NCBI GenBank assembly: GCA_031216445.1
Contig: CM062215.1
Coordinates: 5,127,501-5,191,500 of the forward strand
From: Lateolabrax maculatus
Taxonomy: Eukaryota > Chordata > Actinopteri > Acropomatiformes > Lateolabracidae
Direction: 5' to 3'
Length of the DNA: 64,000 nucleotides
Numbering within the stretch: position 1 is the first letter of the stretch; each line of letters opens with the position of its first letter. Positions 44,752 through 58,700 of the stretch are shown piece by piece. The notes under the pieces are model-generated. The model made no database searches. It was not told the origin of the DNA and saw only the letters and a program-made list of their open reading frames with translations. The position numbers were made by a program, and so were the translations under genes.

Positions 44752-47168
44752 ATGTCAAACTTCAGAGCCGGTGAAGACGGTAAGATGATAATAACTCGTT
44801 AAATAGACAAAAAATAAACAAATAAAAGTGTGTTTGAGTGTTTAAACAACTGAGCCCATGAAAGGAGATTTGACTATGAAGAAATTAACGCTAATCCTAG
44901 ATAGCTTTATTAACTACCGTTCGTTCACTTTATGTTTTTACACTTTTAATTCGCTATAAACTTTTCTTTGTTAATTAAATTATTAGATGTATCCAAACTA
45001 CTTATATGTTTCCTGCATGTTTAACATTTTGTTATGTGTTCAGAAGTGTCCAGTCTGTTAGTTTGGAAACACTTAACGCCAGCAGCCATGTTGTGCTTTG
45101 CAAATGGAAATATGGCTGCTGGCTGACATCGACAGTCAGCTGATTTAACAGAAACTTTAGTGCTCTGTCATTATCTGTCCCCCAGGCACACAGGAGAAGC
45201 CTGGCTTTTCTTTAACCAAGGCCGTGGAGGATGTGAGTCAACAAGGCTTCGCCCAGAGGGAGGCCCTGAAGGAGAAACAGGAGACACTGAGCTCCCTGCA
45301 GGTTCACCTTCACCTCTACCTCCAGCTTTATTAATACATCACTTATTATATGGTACTAACAGTAACAAAGCCACTGCAGTCAAGGAAACATGTTAAATGC
45401 ACTAGTAGTTTAAAAAAAGAGGCATTTGTATATATTTCCTACTTAGTTTGCAGTTTATTTTAAGGAGTATGTCACTCTTCAAGTTATAGCTCATGCACAA
45501 ATAGGTGAATTTAAATTCACTGCAGTAATGGATCAGTCATTCATATTTGCAGTCTGGTTACTCTACGTATGGGGGTTTTATAGTAAGTGTTTGAATCTGG
45601 CATGCATAATAAAGAAGTTCATGGATCTTATACACGATCCCTGCAATACAATTGTTAGGAAAATGGTGTATTAGTATTTTTTTTCATCCAATAGACAAAT
45701 TTGACTACTCTGTGAGTGTGTCATTCACCTGCTTATATCAAAAGCCTTTACATCTCAAACGTGTGTTTTTCTGGGAGTAGACACTGATTTGAGTGTGTCT
45801 CCCCTTTATCCAGACGACTCTCTCAGATGTGGAGAAGAAAGGTGAGATGGCAGAGCAGGAGCTGAGAGCTACAGTGAGGGAAATCCTAATGCTGGAGGGC
45901 GAGATGGAGCACCTTGAGCGGCAGATGAAAGTCCTGCGGGATCGCTGTGCATCCATCAGCAAGGAAAACACAGGACTCCAGATTGGTGTAAGCGAGGAGG
46001 AGGAGAACGCTCGCGTGGCACTGGCAGGGTTCAACACTTACCGGAAAAAGATGGAGGGTCACAGAGCAGCTGTTATGCATGCGGCGAGCCAGACGGAGGC
46101 CCATAAAGTGCTGCAGGAGAAGAGAGCGCTGGTCAGGATGTTGACACAGAAGAAAGAGGAGCTTAAGGCAGATTTGGAGAATCCAAATGGAAACACGGTG
46201 CAGATGGCAAAGGTGAAGAAAATTAACTGGATGATCGTGAATTATATTGAAATATTAAACTTTACACATCATGTTGTTTGTTTTTTGGTCCACTGTTTTG
46301 CAGAGAGAGATTGATGCTCTGAAGCGGGAGATCTCTGAGATGAGGAAGACTAAAGCTGAGAAGGAAGAGCAGCTGCGAAAAGAGTTTGAGACTCATACCC
46401 AGATAAAGAAAGACATAGAGGTATTGCAGACATAAGTTGGGTATTTATTGAGTTTTTATACCAAAGCTGTAACTAACGAGTATTTTCATCATCGGATTTT
46501 TAAATATAAAACATGAATAAAGATTTGAAAAAAGAAGAGCCCAAAATCATAATTTGAGTTCCTGTTATATCCCCAATGGAAACTAATCAAACTGACATTT
46601 ATTTGTGTGTTTCCAGATCCAGAACAGGCGATACGAAGCCATCGTCAAGCGCCTCCACTGCCAGCTGAGCAGGACCCAGGCCGTCCACAGGTACAAATAA
46701 ATACAAATACAACACCAGTGATGATACCGTCTATATTTATACAACTACGAAGTGTTTGTCTACTCTTATTTAGAGATGGAATTTCAATTAATGTTTCTTT
46801 GTTTTGTTAATTCTACATTTACGGATAACAAACTAGAAGTAAAGTAAAAACTAAAGATAGGTAAATTACAATTCTTTTGCTCTTCATGACAAAAACCTGC
46901 TAAAAACCCCAAAATGAGAAAATTGTGCTGTTTTAATACCATAAAAATGTTAATTTTCATATTAATGTGACAAGAAAATCATTTACTGTGCCACCCAGGA
47001 GGCTGCTTGGAGGCAAATTGCCGTAACATTCCACATATTAAACACAACTAAACTGTGTCTTCTTTACTCAGGCAAATGTCTGAAGATATCTACCACATGG
47101 AGAGACAGCTGGCCGAGCTGAAGATGCAACTGGAGTCTTCACAGGACTCAGCGGTCAGTGGGCATTAA
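44752..47168 (+). CDS. ccdc122: Coiled-coil domain-containing protein 122
   Basis: Six coding exons: 44752-44779, 45186-45301, 45814-46212, 46304-46420, 46617-46690, 47072-47168. All are in phase, giving 276 residues (human 273). Nearly the whole chain from residue 20 is charged heptad-like coiled coil. The family-specific stretches are LENPNGN (human form NPGGN) and RRYEAIVKRLHCQ (human form RYDAILKRLHCQ). Molecular function is poorly known. The wbp4-mtrf1-ccdc122 order matches human 13q14, supporting the call. Confidence 0.92.
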
Positions 47169-47281
47169 ACTGCAGTGTCAGAGGTTGGATAAACATGGTT
47201 TATGGTACCTGCATGGGTCTGTTTATTTAAGGAAGAATTGTGGTTGTTACTACAGTTGAACAACAGGGGGCGGCAGTGTCA

Positions 47282-47287
47282 AATAAA
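47282..47287 (+). terminator. ccdc122: ccdc122 poly(A) signal
   Basis: AATAAA 114 bases after the ccdc122 stop, close to a CTCF-like CAACAGGGGGCGGCA (47261-47275). Confidence 0.5.
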
Positions 47288-50200
47288 TGTCTGACCTTAT
47301 TTATTTCACTCTATCACAAAACCCTCACCATTGATACCAGATATTAACATTATTAAACGGTTATAGCTGAATGTTTTGTCAGAGAGAAGACAGCACAAGT
47401 ATTAAAATATGTCTGTTATTGCGTCATTTGATTTCCTTTAACGACAGGACAACATGCGAAAGTGTTCTACTTTCCAGCGGCCGTTCTGAGACCAAATCCG
47501 GGGCAACATCAGCAGGGCGTGGGATGGGATTTTAGGTCGGTTTGTCCAGTCGTTGTCCACAACAGTGACCCGTGCAGAACAGAAGCCAAGTGTCTGCTCT
47601 AACTGTCGATGTGATGCTGTTGTTTTGGTACACGCTGTTCCAGCTTCCGCTTCACTGGGTCGCTTGATGGCCTGCGAGGTGACAGTCCCACTGCCGGCTA
47701 ACAAGGGCGTGACTGTGCTACTTCAGCCATAACTCGAAACTGATTGAACAATGAAACTGCCTTTTCAGAAAATTACTTCACATCAGAATGTATTGAGCCA
47801 GCCTCTGAAAAAAGCTACATCTTGTGATATCAAGTGCGTTTTCCTAATTTTCCACATTTTTTCATACCTGAATTGTGTCCGTTTAGACTGTATGTCTGTT
47901 GCATTGATGGAGCAATTATTATAACCATGAAAAGTCATGGAATTGCATATCAAATGCCTGGAAAAGCTGTGAAAATACACACACATGTCGTAGAAATTGA
48001 TTTCTTGCAGCTTTACACAGCCTAAAAACACCCACACACTACTATCTATTCTACATGAATTTCGCAATGATCGGACCACACATGGTCTTCATCACCTGTT
48101 TGTGGTAAAGACGTGTCCATGTAGAACTGCGAGAACAATGTGTGGGTACTTTTTGTAGATTTGTGTTACCTATCACCTTCAAAGATCTTGGTGAGGTGTG
48201 CGTGTGGTTCTCCTGATGATTGGCAGGGAAATACATGCAACTGTTTAACATTTAAAAACAATTATTCTATGAAGTATTTGTGGGAGAAGTTATTAAGTAT
48301 ATAGCAACAGACAGTGTGGTAGCCCATAGTACCTACAGCTTTAATATACAATCAGGGAGTCTGGTTGAATGTGTGGGAGGTAAAGGACAATGTGTGATGA
48401 ATTACCCAGATTTCAGACTGTTTTCATAACCCACTCAACCACAAATTGTAGTTTAGTGGGCCATTTCCTTAAAGGTGCGCTTGGGGAGTCCATCCAGGCT
48501 TCTGTACTGCAGTACTGCTCTCTCCGACTGACCTTATTAGCATGCTCTCATCCCCTCCACTGGCAAAAACACAATTTCAGAGTCATAAAATCATCGGCAA
48601 GTGTGCAGCAATGTGCACAAAACGTCCTCATAGAAAGGACAGTCCAGTATATATAGAAACATACCGCAGTCATACTGGCAGAGTGAATTCCCACGTTGTC
48701 ACATTGTAGTGTACAAGCACGTGCATGTACAGCCTCAGCACCTCTCCTTACAGCGTGACCTTTTGAAATGCACGAGATGTGGCTATTTCATCTCTACACT
48801 TTTTTTCGGTTGCATATAAAATAAACTTTATTCACATCCATAGTGCACTGTGTGACACTTGCATAGGAAGGGGTTTCCACTCCGGGGAGCGGCTCCTTGC
48901 AGTGAGTTCCTTTGTAAGAATTGTTTTTAATAAACGCCAGTCCGAGCCAATTAAGCCGGTTTAATTAGGGAACGAATTCAACACCAGCGTTGCACCACAT
49001 GCTGGTTTAATTTATTTGGCTGTGACACATTTGTCTACTCCACTTTGGCATCAACCGTCACTTCAAAATACTTATACTTGGCTGCTGAAATAGAGAACAA
49101 AGAGGGGGAGTTTAGGGATTTAAAAACAAAATAAACTGATTAACACACTGTATGACAATTTACAGAGAGCTCTTTCCCGTAACAGACATAAAACAGTCAT
49201 CTTTATTCAGGTATATCACGAATTGTAGTTTATTCATATAAAACTGGCTTTCCTCCCTCCAAGAAACACCTCTTTCACCTTGTGTTCACTCTGTCTTTGC
49301 CCTTTGATGAATGAGTATGCAAATAAAACATGCTTGGCAAGCGTGCACATCGACTCTAATCTCTGTGCAGAATGGCTGAGCTCATTTATTTCTCATCTTG
49401 AGTAGGTGCGGTGCACTGTTTATTCACTTCTACTCAACAAAATCAGGCCCATAGACGAAGAGGAGAAAGAATATCTATTGATTACAATAACTCAGTACAG
49501 TTGATCCTATAGTGTATACTGTTGTTGTCGAGCTATACAGACTTGTTACAGAAGCTAAACAGAACGTGACAAACTGTAATTTCATATTCCGGTCTCTGCT
49601 GCATTTCGTTTGACACAGTCGCAGCTCTGCATGGCTCCCGTTAAGGCTGTTCTCCATCTCGTGCACGATTCAAAGCGTCTTACTGGCACCGCCTCTGGCT
49701 TTCTACCCATGTATGTTGCACGCAGGCAAAGAAAGCTGACCTGGAGTGAAAGAGAAATCGTTATGTGCATGCCTTGGGTGCTGGGTTGTGTGTAATAAAT
49801 TCCTGAACTCCTACTACTGTAGATTGAGGTGTATTTACTGCAGAGTTTGGCAGAGCTGCCAACTGCTGAAGCATAACGGTAGAGGTGCACAAAAAATTGC
49901 TGATGTCCCGTGGGAGTGTGTTTATGTTTCAGGCTGTGAGGGTGTGTGAAATGTCATTTGGGCTCCATGATGTATGAATGCACCTGTGTCTGTTAGCATT
50001 GGCTTATCTCCAGCCGTCTAAATCCATAGTTAGGGAGGTTATCTCATCTGCATAATCAGTGTGTACGTGTTTGTGTACATGAAAGTGTGTGCAGGTGCAT
50101 ACTGGGACCTTATATCTGACCTTTTAACAAGTCTTAAGATAATCCTCCCCTTCTGAAAAAGATTATGATTTCTTTAAGTGCTCATCGGACAGCTCACATT

Positions 50201-52600
50201 CCTTTCAGATGTATATCTGCTACTGTAGCCACACCTCCTGTCAATTAGACTGACAATAACAAGTCGCTGTCTCCTCGCTCAGACTGCTTTTCACAGCAAA
50301 GGACATCTGGGGACTGTTCCAAGAAGCAGGTTATTTAAACTGAGTCATCCAGATAACAGTAAACTGGCTTCTGAGAACAGAATAGAGTTCTCGTCAACAT
50401 CAGAATATCCCACAAGTTAGATTTAGAATTAAAGATTTACTGCAATACATTATGTATATTTATATTTCTGAATTATTGTTTAATATTATCTGACATTTCC
50501 GTATTCAGTGTTAAGTGTTTTTTAATCTTCGGGCAGTCCCGGGCTAGGTGGCTGCTGTTGTATGTGTAGCTCAATATTTAGGATACAGACATGAGAGCAG
50601 CGTCGATCTTCTCTTCTAACAAGAAGCAGGAAAGAAAATAAGCACATTTCCCCAAAATGTTTTACAATTCAATAGATGTCTGGTACAAGCTGTGAGATTG
50701 TAAATCCAGCAAATTGAGTATTGAGCTTGATTCACTTGATTTGACAGAAAATTATACAACAGTTTTCATAATCAATTAATTGTTGAGTCATTTTATAAGA
50801 AAAAGTGTCAAACAGTTTCTGGTTCCAGCTTATCGAAAGTGAGCATTTGCTGCTTTTCTGTTTTGTTTTGTTTTTGTCATTGTAAATAATACAGCTCAAA
50901 ATTGAGATCTAATTTGCTATAATGAAAGACAAACTAAAGCAGGAAATCTTCACATTCAAGAGGCAGAAACCTGCAAATGTTGGTATTTTTTTGCTTGCAA
51001 ATTAACATGAATGCTTGCTGATTAATTCTCTATTTATAGACTAATGGTCTCAGCTCTGCCTCCGACCCTTATCCGACCAGGCACTTCATCTTATGATCAT
51101 CAACAACTGACTCCCACCCAGCAGCTGGTGAGTGGTGGGTGTCACTTCACCTTTACTCCCTGTGTGTTGTGTGTGTGTTTGTGTGTGTGTGGGTGTGTGT
51201 GTGTATACAATCAGCTGAGCCTCTTGCGTGCATAAACACACGGTGCAAAGTTTTCCTCTGTGACATCAGCATCCGAGAAAAAGGTGGGATGAGCTTTCCG
51301 AGAACAAGAAACACTTGAAATACGCCCTAAATGCCCATCCTCTCCATATCGTAGCAGCCAGGAGAGAATACAGGATTTGTTTGCTCTGGACCTCAGAAAG
51401 ATGAACAAGTATCAATGCCCAGAGAAACCTACGGCACATCTCAATAGTACCAGTAATTGTTTCGCTGTGTCTTCAAGTATGAGTATGGATTTACCTCCAG
51501 AGATCGGAGGGAGTTTCTTTACCCTTCTTTTGTTTGTAACTAGTAATTACCATCTCCACAAAGTTATCCAAACAACTCAGAGAAGGTCCTGCCTCACAAA
51601 GCAGTAAGCCTGATTTATGGTCCCCGGTCTGCTCATGGGAAAATAAGAGAATAGTTTGTGTGTAGAGAGCCAAATTAAAAAGAGGTGAGGAGGGGATATC
51701 CCTCTGAAGGCAGGGTTGAACACACAGAGGGAAACCACTGTGAGTCTGCTGGACTCTAATTGATCCCATTGGTCCTTGTTAGACTAAACAGCGTATTGCA
51801 AAACTGCTGACTTTTAAACCAGCTGTAAACATCCTGCCTTATTTTCATGTTGCTTTAATCTGCTCAGATATACAATAAAAAAGGTCAGCATGTGATTCAT
51901 CGATGACTAAAATTTTTTCCTTAATTCTTTTCTTCTTTCGACATAAAACAAGCCCACTGGGTAGGTCACGAGGGCGGTTGTTGAAGGTTTCTAGTTACCA
52001 GGGGGTTGAGAGCTGTGCCCTTTTCTTGGCATCGACTGTACACAGAAACCAGGTGAAGGTGTTTCAGGGTGTGGTTGGACATTAGTCTGAGGAATGTTTT
52101 TGATCTGCACAGGCACGAAATGGTCCGCAGTTGAGTGTGACTTTGCGTCGGGGATGTGGGATGAGAGAGCGTGACGTGGCCAAAAGGTCGTAGGCGGCCC
52201 AGGCCAAAAATAGATGTAGTAAAGGAAACCTTTTACCCACAAGTACGCTCGTGGAGCCCCACCCTGCGATGTACCTGAGCAACACAAACAAACACACACA
52301 CACACACTTCAACTTCCTAGTAGAGATAACAGGACTTTTGTCAAAATGTATGTTAAGACACATTCAGTAACTCTTTCTCTAAAAGCAGCTTACATCATAT
52401 AATACATGTGGGAGTCATGTAATTAATGAAGACTCCACTTAATCAACAACATATTTATGCTGTATATTGTATATCATATATCTGGTCCCTCTGCCAAAAG
52501 GGCATCTGGAGGCGTGCAGAGCGAGTGCTTCACACGCAGCGAGTCAGTTAGGAAATGCTGATCAACATTTTCACATCTTAAATCCTCCAATAGTAATCGT
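47288..52600. other. Gene-free stretch, part 1
   Basis: No coding exon could be supported on either strand. A minus-strand frame of 88 codons (47438-47704) has unusual composition but no family I recognise. At 47920-47965 the text ATGAAAAGTCATGGAATT resembles a dispersed vertebrate repeat. A GT microsatellite lies at about 51164-51205. Confidence 0.45.
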
Positions 52601-52607
52601 GGTGATG

Positions 52608-52795
52608 GAGGAAGTATTCAGATCTCTTACTTAAGTAAAAGTAAGAGAGTAGTAATATTTATAGCAATGCCCTATAAATATAGGGCAGTAACAAGTACAA
52701 TATTTCCCTGAAATGTAGTCGAGAAAGAGTATAAAGTAGCATGAATTTTAAACATTCAAGTAAAGCACAAGTACCTCAGAATTGTACTTCCGTAC
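52608..52795 (+). mobile_element. Dispersed fish repeat copy
   Basis: The segment from GGAGGAAGTATTCAGATC through ACTTAAGTAAAAGTAAGA to TCAGAATTGTACTTCCGTA is of a type I recall as abundant in percomorph genomes. It has internal symmetry (CCCTATAAATATAGGG) but no open frame. A more decayed relative may lie at about 25975-26020 (CTCAAAATTGTACTTAAGTA). Confidence 0.5.
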
Positions 52796-55700
52796 AGGAA
52801 TTGGCCTCAAATCCTGCGGAACCATTTGTCACTTCTGTCCAGACTTTGTGATTCAGCGTATTTGTGTGTGATGAGCCAACAAACACACTGGGAAGATGAT
52901 TTGTATCATTTCTTCTGGGAAATGGCGTTATGAAGCTTCTGCATGTTGCAGAGCATTAAATATGTATGATGTATGACGTGTCCTCCCTAAAGTGAAGTGA
53001 ACGTCTTCGTCTCTGCTAAAGTGAGCAATTTGGACATGAGCATGACTACTTTGTGAAATATAAAGGAAAGCCCACGCTGTATATATAGCGACGTACTCCA
53101 CAACTGGCTCATTATGCAGCTAATCTTCCTGGTTAGTAATCTGATCCAGTACACTGTGATCCGGATTAAATTACAGCCTGATGCAAATGTCCTAAATTTG
53201 GGAACATGAGTTGACATCAGCCTGGTGTCCAGTTTGATCCCAGGTCATAAATGCAAAATCAGGCGTACTGTTACCAGTTTTACAGCCGCACACTTTTGGC
53301 ACACTATTTATAAACAGGGTGGCAAATAAGCAGCACAATCTAGGACACTAGATACTTAACATGCAGCACAAGAGATGAGGAGGCTGATTTTGTGCCTCCG
53401 CAGCTAGAAAGTAGGGCAGCTCGGGGGAGCAGCGGGATGTCCCGGGTCGCCCGTTACGTCATAAGAACAAGTGTGCGTGCTAGCAGGAGGAGGGGGCTGG
53501 CCGTTGCTTGTTTCCTCTCTGTATCCTAATTGCAGGCAGAACAGTCGGGCAGTAAATTATGAATGAAATTGAGAAGGAAGCGAGGGTGGGAAGGAACAAA
53601 AACTCAAGTGTCTCCCCACCCCAGTGTGTTTTCTCTTTTTTTTTTCTCTCTCTCTCTCTCACATGTAGAGATGGAAAAGCTCTGCACTGTCCTGTACACG
53701 CTGTTCCCTATTCATTCCCCCTCACACGGGCACACAGAAACCACAGCTGCAGTTTTAGCACTTCTCTTCACACGGCGTTCAAGATCGGTAATGAGAAACA
53801 TCCTCTCCCTCAAACGTCCCTGTATGACTGAGAGTAATTTGGATTTTCTAATTTAAAGGCTTGACCCACAAACAGGGTTTCACACACGAGAAATGTAGGT
53901 GAAATATCGGACATTTACAACGTCCCCCTCGCAAACTAATGTCAAAGTAGAGGCCCCGTCTTTGTTGGCTGTGTGTCTGTGCTTATGGCACTTTAAAAAG
54001 GGTTCCAGGCTGAGATAAAAACATCATGCAAACAAACCCAGCAGCCCTTTTCAACTGCTGCCTGTGAAGAGGCTGCTTGTTTACCACTCAGGACTGTACA
54101 CCAGGTGTGTGTGGGTGTTCAGACGCCAATATTTGCCTTATTCCTGCTGGTGTGTGTGTTTTTTTTTTTTTTTTTAAAGAGATCATCAGTGGTCTGGATG
54201 GCTGCCGGCCCCAGGGACCATTTGGTTTCGCACGAAGAGCTCGGCATTCAGTATAAAGTAGAAGATCCATCACAGCAAACATTAAAGCTCATTTTGGCTT
54301 TGTCAGACTCCTCATTATTTCACAATGCTGGGTTGTTTTATCCCAGCATGTCAATCCCTCGGCACCTACAGAGAGGAACCCAGGAAATAGTCCTCCAAAA
54401 CATGTCACATTACAACCTTCACTGTCACTTCGTCGTCTGCTTATCTGGCGGCGCCTTTGTAACCCGCGACAGCAGCTAGTGTCATGTCAGCTTTGACACT
54501 TTGTACTGTGAAAATGTCAAATTACAGACCGCTACCAAACAGCCCGACAACGAGCGTGTAAAACCTGAAAAGGCAGTGCACAGATCTGCAGTCTTTTACA
54601 CGGCGCCCACGCTCTGCTGTATCGTGACTGCAGCTGAAACACTGACCCCTCCTCTGCTTTTGTTTGCTGTCTCATAGCTTCGAGCTGCGTGTTTCTTTGT
54701 GTACATTTATCAGTCTGAGTCGGTGTGAGTTGTACTAAGCTTCCATTCCCACATTTCTAAAGTTACTAATAAAGCATTTTTGTCAGTTTTGGATGAAGGA
54801 GAGAAACAAGATCTTGTTTGAGAACATTTCGGAGAGACGAGAGCAGATCTGAGTTAGTCTGGAGGCTCAAAGTTGTTTAATTTGTTTACACGCGTTAAAT
54901 CGATAGTGACAAGTGACAATGCAGGTGACAGCGTGAAAGAGACGTGTGTTAATGATGAGAAACTATTTTAACACTGATGTAAGTGAGGACAGATATATTA
55001 TTTCATGGTGTTAAAGTTCTGGAGGGATAATTAAGCATAATTTAGTGCTGATGAATCTAAATGTTCAATTTGTGTTTAATGTGGAAAAATAAAATGATAG
55101 ATGAGCTTTTTATTATTATTAATCATGAAGTGATATTTACACAAAAGGCAAACCCAGGAGCTAGATTAAGATGCAATTGAAATATAATTTATGTAATAGT
55201 GTTTTGTGCAGTTTATTATATATATTGACACTAATATCACCACTATTTTAAGTATATTGCCAAGAAAGAAAAAAGGAAATTTATGTAACGTCTTAGTCTT
55301 TTTCCACACATTTTGATCTTACAGAAGCAGTTGTGAATGCAGATGCAAACAGGCAGTTTATAACACGTTTTATAGTATTTTATGCTTTATCTGAACGCTG
55401 TTTAATGAAGGATAACGACTCATAAGACGCCGTCCATCCTGAAGGCGACACATTATGTCCTATTGTACAATTTTCCTTCACAAACTGGAGACAGAAATGT
55501 TGTCATGAGAACGGAAGAGATTCATCTGTATGTTCCTACTTAACTAAGACACACAGTTACATTGTGTTCATGCTAAATCCCATGTACTGCAGGCTTTACG
55601 TGTCCCACGCCTGGCGCTCATATTTAATGCAGCTCTGCACCTGTTCTGCGAGGGGAGGACAGACGGGGACACGGTGTACTTTACAGCCACTCTGGACGGA

Positions 55701-58700
55701 AATATTAAAAACAATGCAAAGAATGGAAATGCCTGTTTCTCTGTGCATACGAGTTAGGCGAACGCATTCTGATGCATGCATGTGTGTGTACGTGCCAGAC
55801 GGCTGTATACTTTGTGTACAGACTGTGCTGGAACACACTGTACTTCTTAAAGCCTAAAACCCCTCAGCTAAAGAGAGGAGGGGTGGTGGTGCTGGTGAGG
55901 GGGTTCACTACGCTGTATGGCCCACAGTGGGGTTGACCTAAATATCATCTCAGCGTGTCTATATCGATTAGATCTTTGTATCAATCTCTGTGGTGTGATT
56001 CTGATTCAGAAGAGTGATTATTTAACAAAAAATCATCAGTGATCAGTATCTCTCAATATAGCTACATGAATGAATACTACCTGTATATCATCTAAAGTAC
56101 AGGCTGTATTAGTCCAATTAACATTGACATTTACTGTATAGTAATGAAAAAAAACCGGAAACTCCAGCCTTGGAACACAACCTCACTCGACAGTATGTCG
56201 TGTGGTTCACTCCATACGTCTTGTTATGCAGTATTTCAGTTTCAGCAGCTTTTAACAAAAGCTTCCCATAAGCATAAGTCTGCTGCGAGTCCAGACTTGT
56301 CTGCAATAACAGCAGGATAGAGAGGGCGAACAGTGTAGACATTTTAAGACAACAGGGATGACTGCTGAGCTCATTTTCAAGGCTGTAACCTCATCAGTTA
56401 CGTGTCTGAGCCGGTTCTGAAGAAGGTCCTATCTGCCCAGATGTCAAGAGGGCAACGTACTTTGTTCCAGGTCGTTCTCCTTGACTCCAGTATGCAAAGT
56501 GCTCCTGATTACAGGAGGAGTTTAGCTTGGAGTTGGGTCAAAGGAGAAAACAAACTCATTCAACCAGTTTAGAAAGCACCTTAAAAAGCTGAAAAAAGCG
56601 TTGGTTGATAGACGAAACCGAGTTATGATGACGGAGGTACATTTTCATATAAATCCGCAAACCTTGAGAATGCTCGATCGCTCGTCTCACAAACCGTTTG
56701 CTGTAGATCAGCTGCTGGTAGTAAATTAATATCAGCTGGTGGTATCCACCTGAAAGTCACATGTCTTATGAACATATAGTGAATGTATCTAAGTTATATA
56801 CAACATGCCGACTGCAGGGGATGACAAACTGCCTCTCCAGTGTAGTCGATAGATACAGCAGATGGACACGGCGTATCAGTGGAAATAATTTGTTTTTAAA
56901 GTCATCCTCAGGCAGCATGTTTCCCTCTGCACTCCGCTGTGTTTGCGCTCCTCTGTTTTTCTTGCCTCGGCCTGCACTTTTCCTCCTGCTGATGTTGCTC
57001 CACGTGTCGCTGTCTGCTTCGCGGAGCTGGACTGCAAATGTGCGGGACAGCCACAGATTCAAGGAGGGAAAAATTTAAAGGAGCACATCTTGGCTTATCA
57101 GTCAAGTTGGAGCTCAGACTACTGCACATAGCAGCAAATGATTTATTCTCTGGTTTTGATATCCGTGTTCTCATGATACAGGGTCATGTCAGTTCACTTT
57201 GTCATTATTTTTTTTGGTTGTCTGCATGAGAGGGTTGACTGCCCACAAAAAAGAAGAAATTGCGTGTCTTCTGGCTGTCCTTTTAAAAAAGATAATGGAA
57301 GAGGAAATGAGAGTGAGGTGAGAAGTGAGGGTCGGCACGAAGAAGAAAGGGAAGCTGATTTCTCTTCCTGTCTCCAAAATAGGAAGCAGACAGGAAACAC
57401 TGCAGTGATAGAAGCTGACCTCAGACTGTGTGTGCCTATGTTTGCGTGTGTGTGGTTGAACACTATGTACCAGACTGAATGAGGGTTCGAGGACACGCAG
57501 AAATAGACTTTCAGAAGCGCTGCAAACGAATGAAAACATGTTAGAGAAGCCGGTCGTCACATATCTGCGCCGGCACGGCTGACTGACCCAGATCAGCTCC
57601 ATCTGTCACGGTTAAAGTGCTGCGTATGGTTCGAGCTGAAGGACAGACAAATACAAAATCACTCCCGAAGTAGTTCTGCAACACGAAAACAAGCAGAGGA
57701 AGCTTTGTTGTGTCTGAGAGTCGAGTTAAATTGGAAAGATGATCTCAGAGTAAATATGCTTTTGGGGAAAGTCAGGGTTTGTTTAACTCTGCTGTGTCAA
57801 ATTATCTGTACACGGAGCACACCCACTTTCCGCCCCTGCAAACAAAACGTAGGATCTGTGAGTTTCTGTGAAGGGCTTTGCACGTTCTTGCAGATGTGTC
57901 GGCACAGACAGGCAGATGTCAACCAGATGAGGCCTTTAACTGCTTATTGACACAAAGCTTCCAGTATCTGGGCTGCTCTAAGGTCAGGTTTGCACGGCTT
58001 ACACCAGATCTGTGCTCCCGCCTTGTTGCGAGGCCTCAGGCTCTATCCACCATTTGCTGCACACCTGCTCAAACAAGGAAAATAGTCTGGATTTATGGCA
58101 CACACAGTATTAACACTGTCAATATTCGCTTGCATCATTCGTCGGTGCCGGCGAGGAGCATCACAGACGCCTGCTGAGCCCTCGAGCTATTTTTGAGGTT
58201 GCTGCAGTTGTAGGTCGCACGAGGTCGAGACTTGTCTTTCCTTTCGGTCTGAACTGCGAGTGCTGAGCGGACGTGTCCATGTGGAGGCAGAGGAAGGACG
58301 TATTTAATGCTCACGCTGGCACTGTGACAGTCGCCCGCGATTGTTGCTGATCAGCACATTGTCTGCAGCGAACAGGCTCCACTTCACTTCACGAAACGGT
58401 TGATGTCGGCCGGTGCAAGGACGGAAATCAATTACTACTGATGCCACAGTGTGAAGCAGTTATCTCCTTGCTGGGCCCCGTCTACGCCTGCACAGCTTTG
58501 CGTTCTCGTACAGCACATACGCAGTTTAAAATGATAACGGTGGCGGATTTACCATGAAAACTCCACGTGATTTTTGAAACAATTAGTCTTTGATTTCAGA
58601 CCGCTGTAGACAAATGCAGGTTTCTCATTTCTAGCTGGCAGCAGCAGATTTTATCAGCTGTAGCCAGCGTTTAACTCCATCTGTTGGTTGAAAACAGTCT

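Noticed and set aside
47438..47704. 88-codon minus-strand frame downstream of ccdc122
   Set aside because: No family recognised, no splice or promoter context; left as unassigned.
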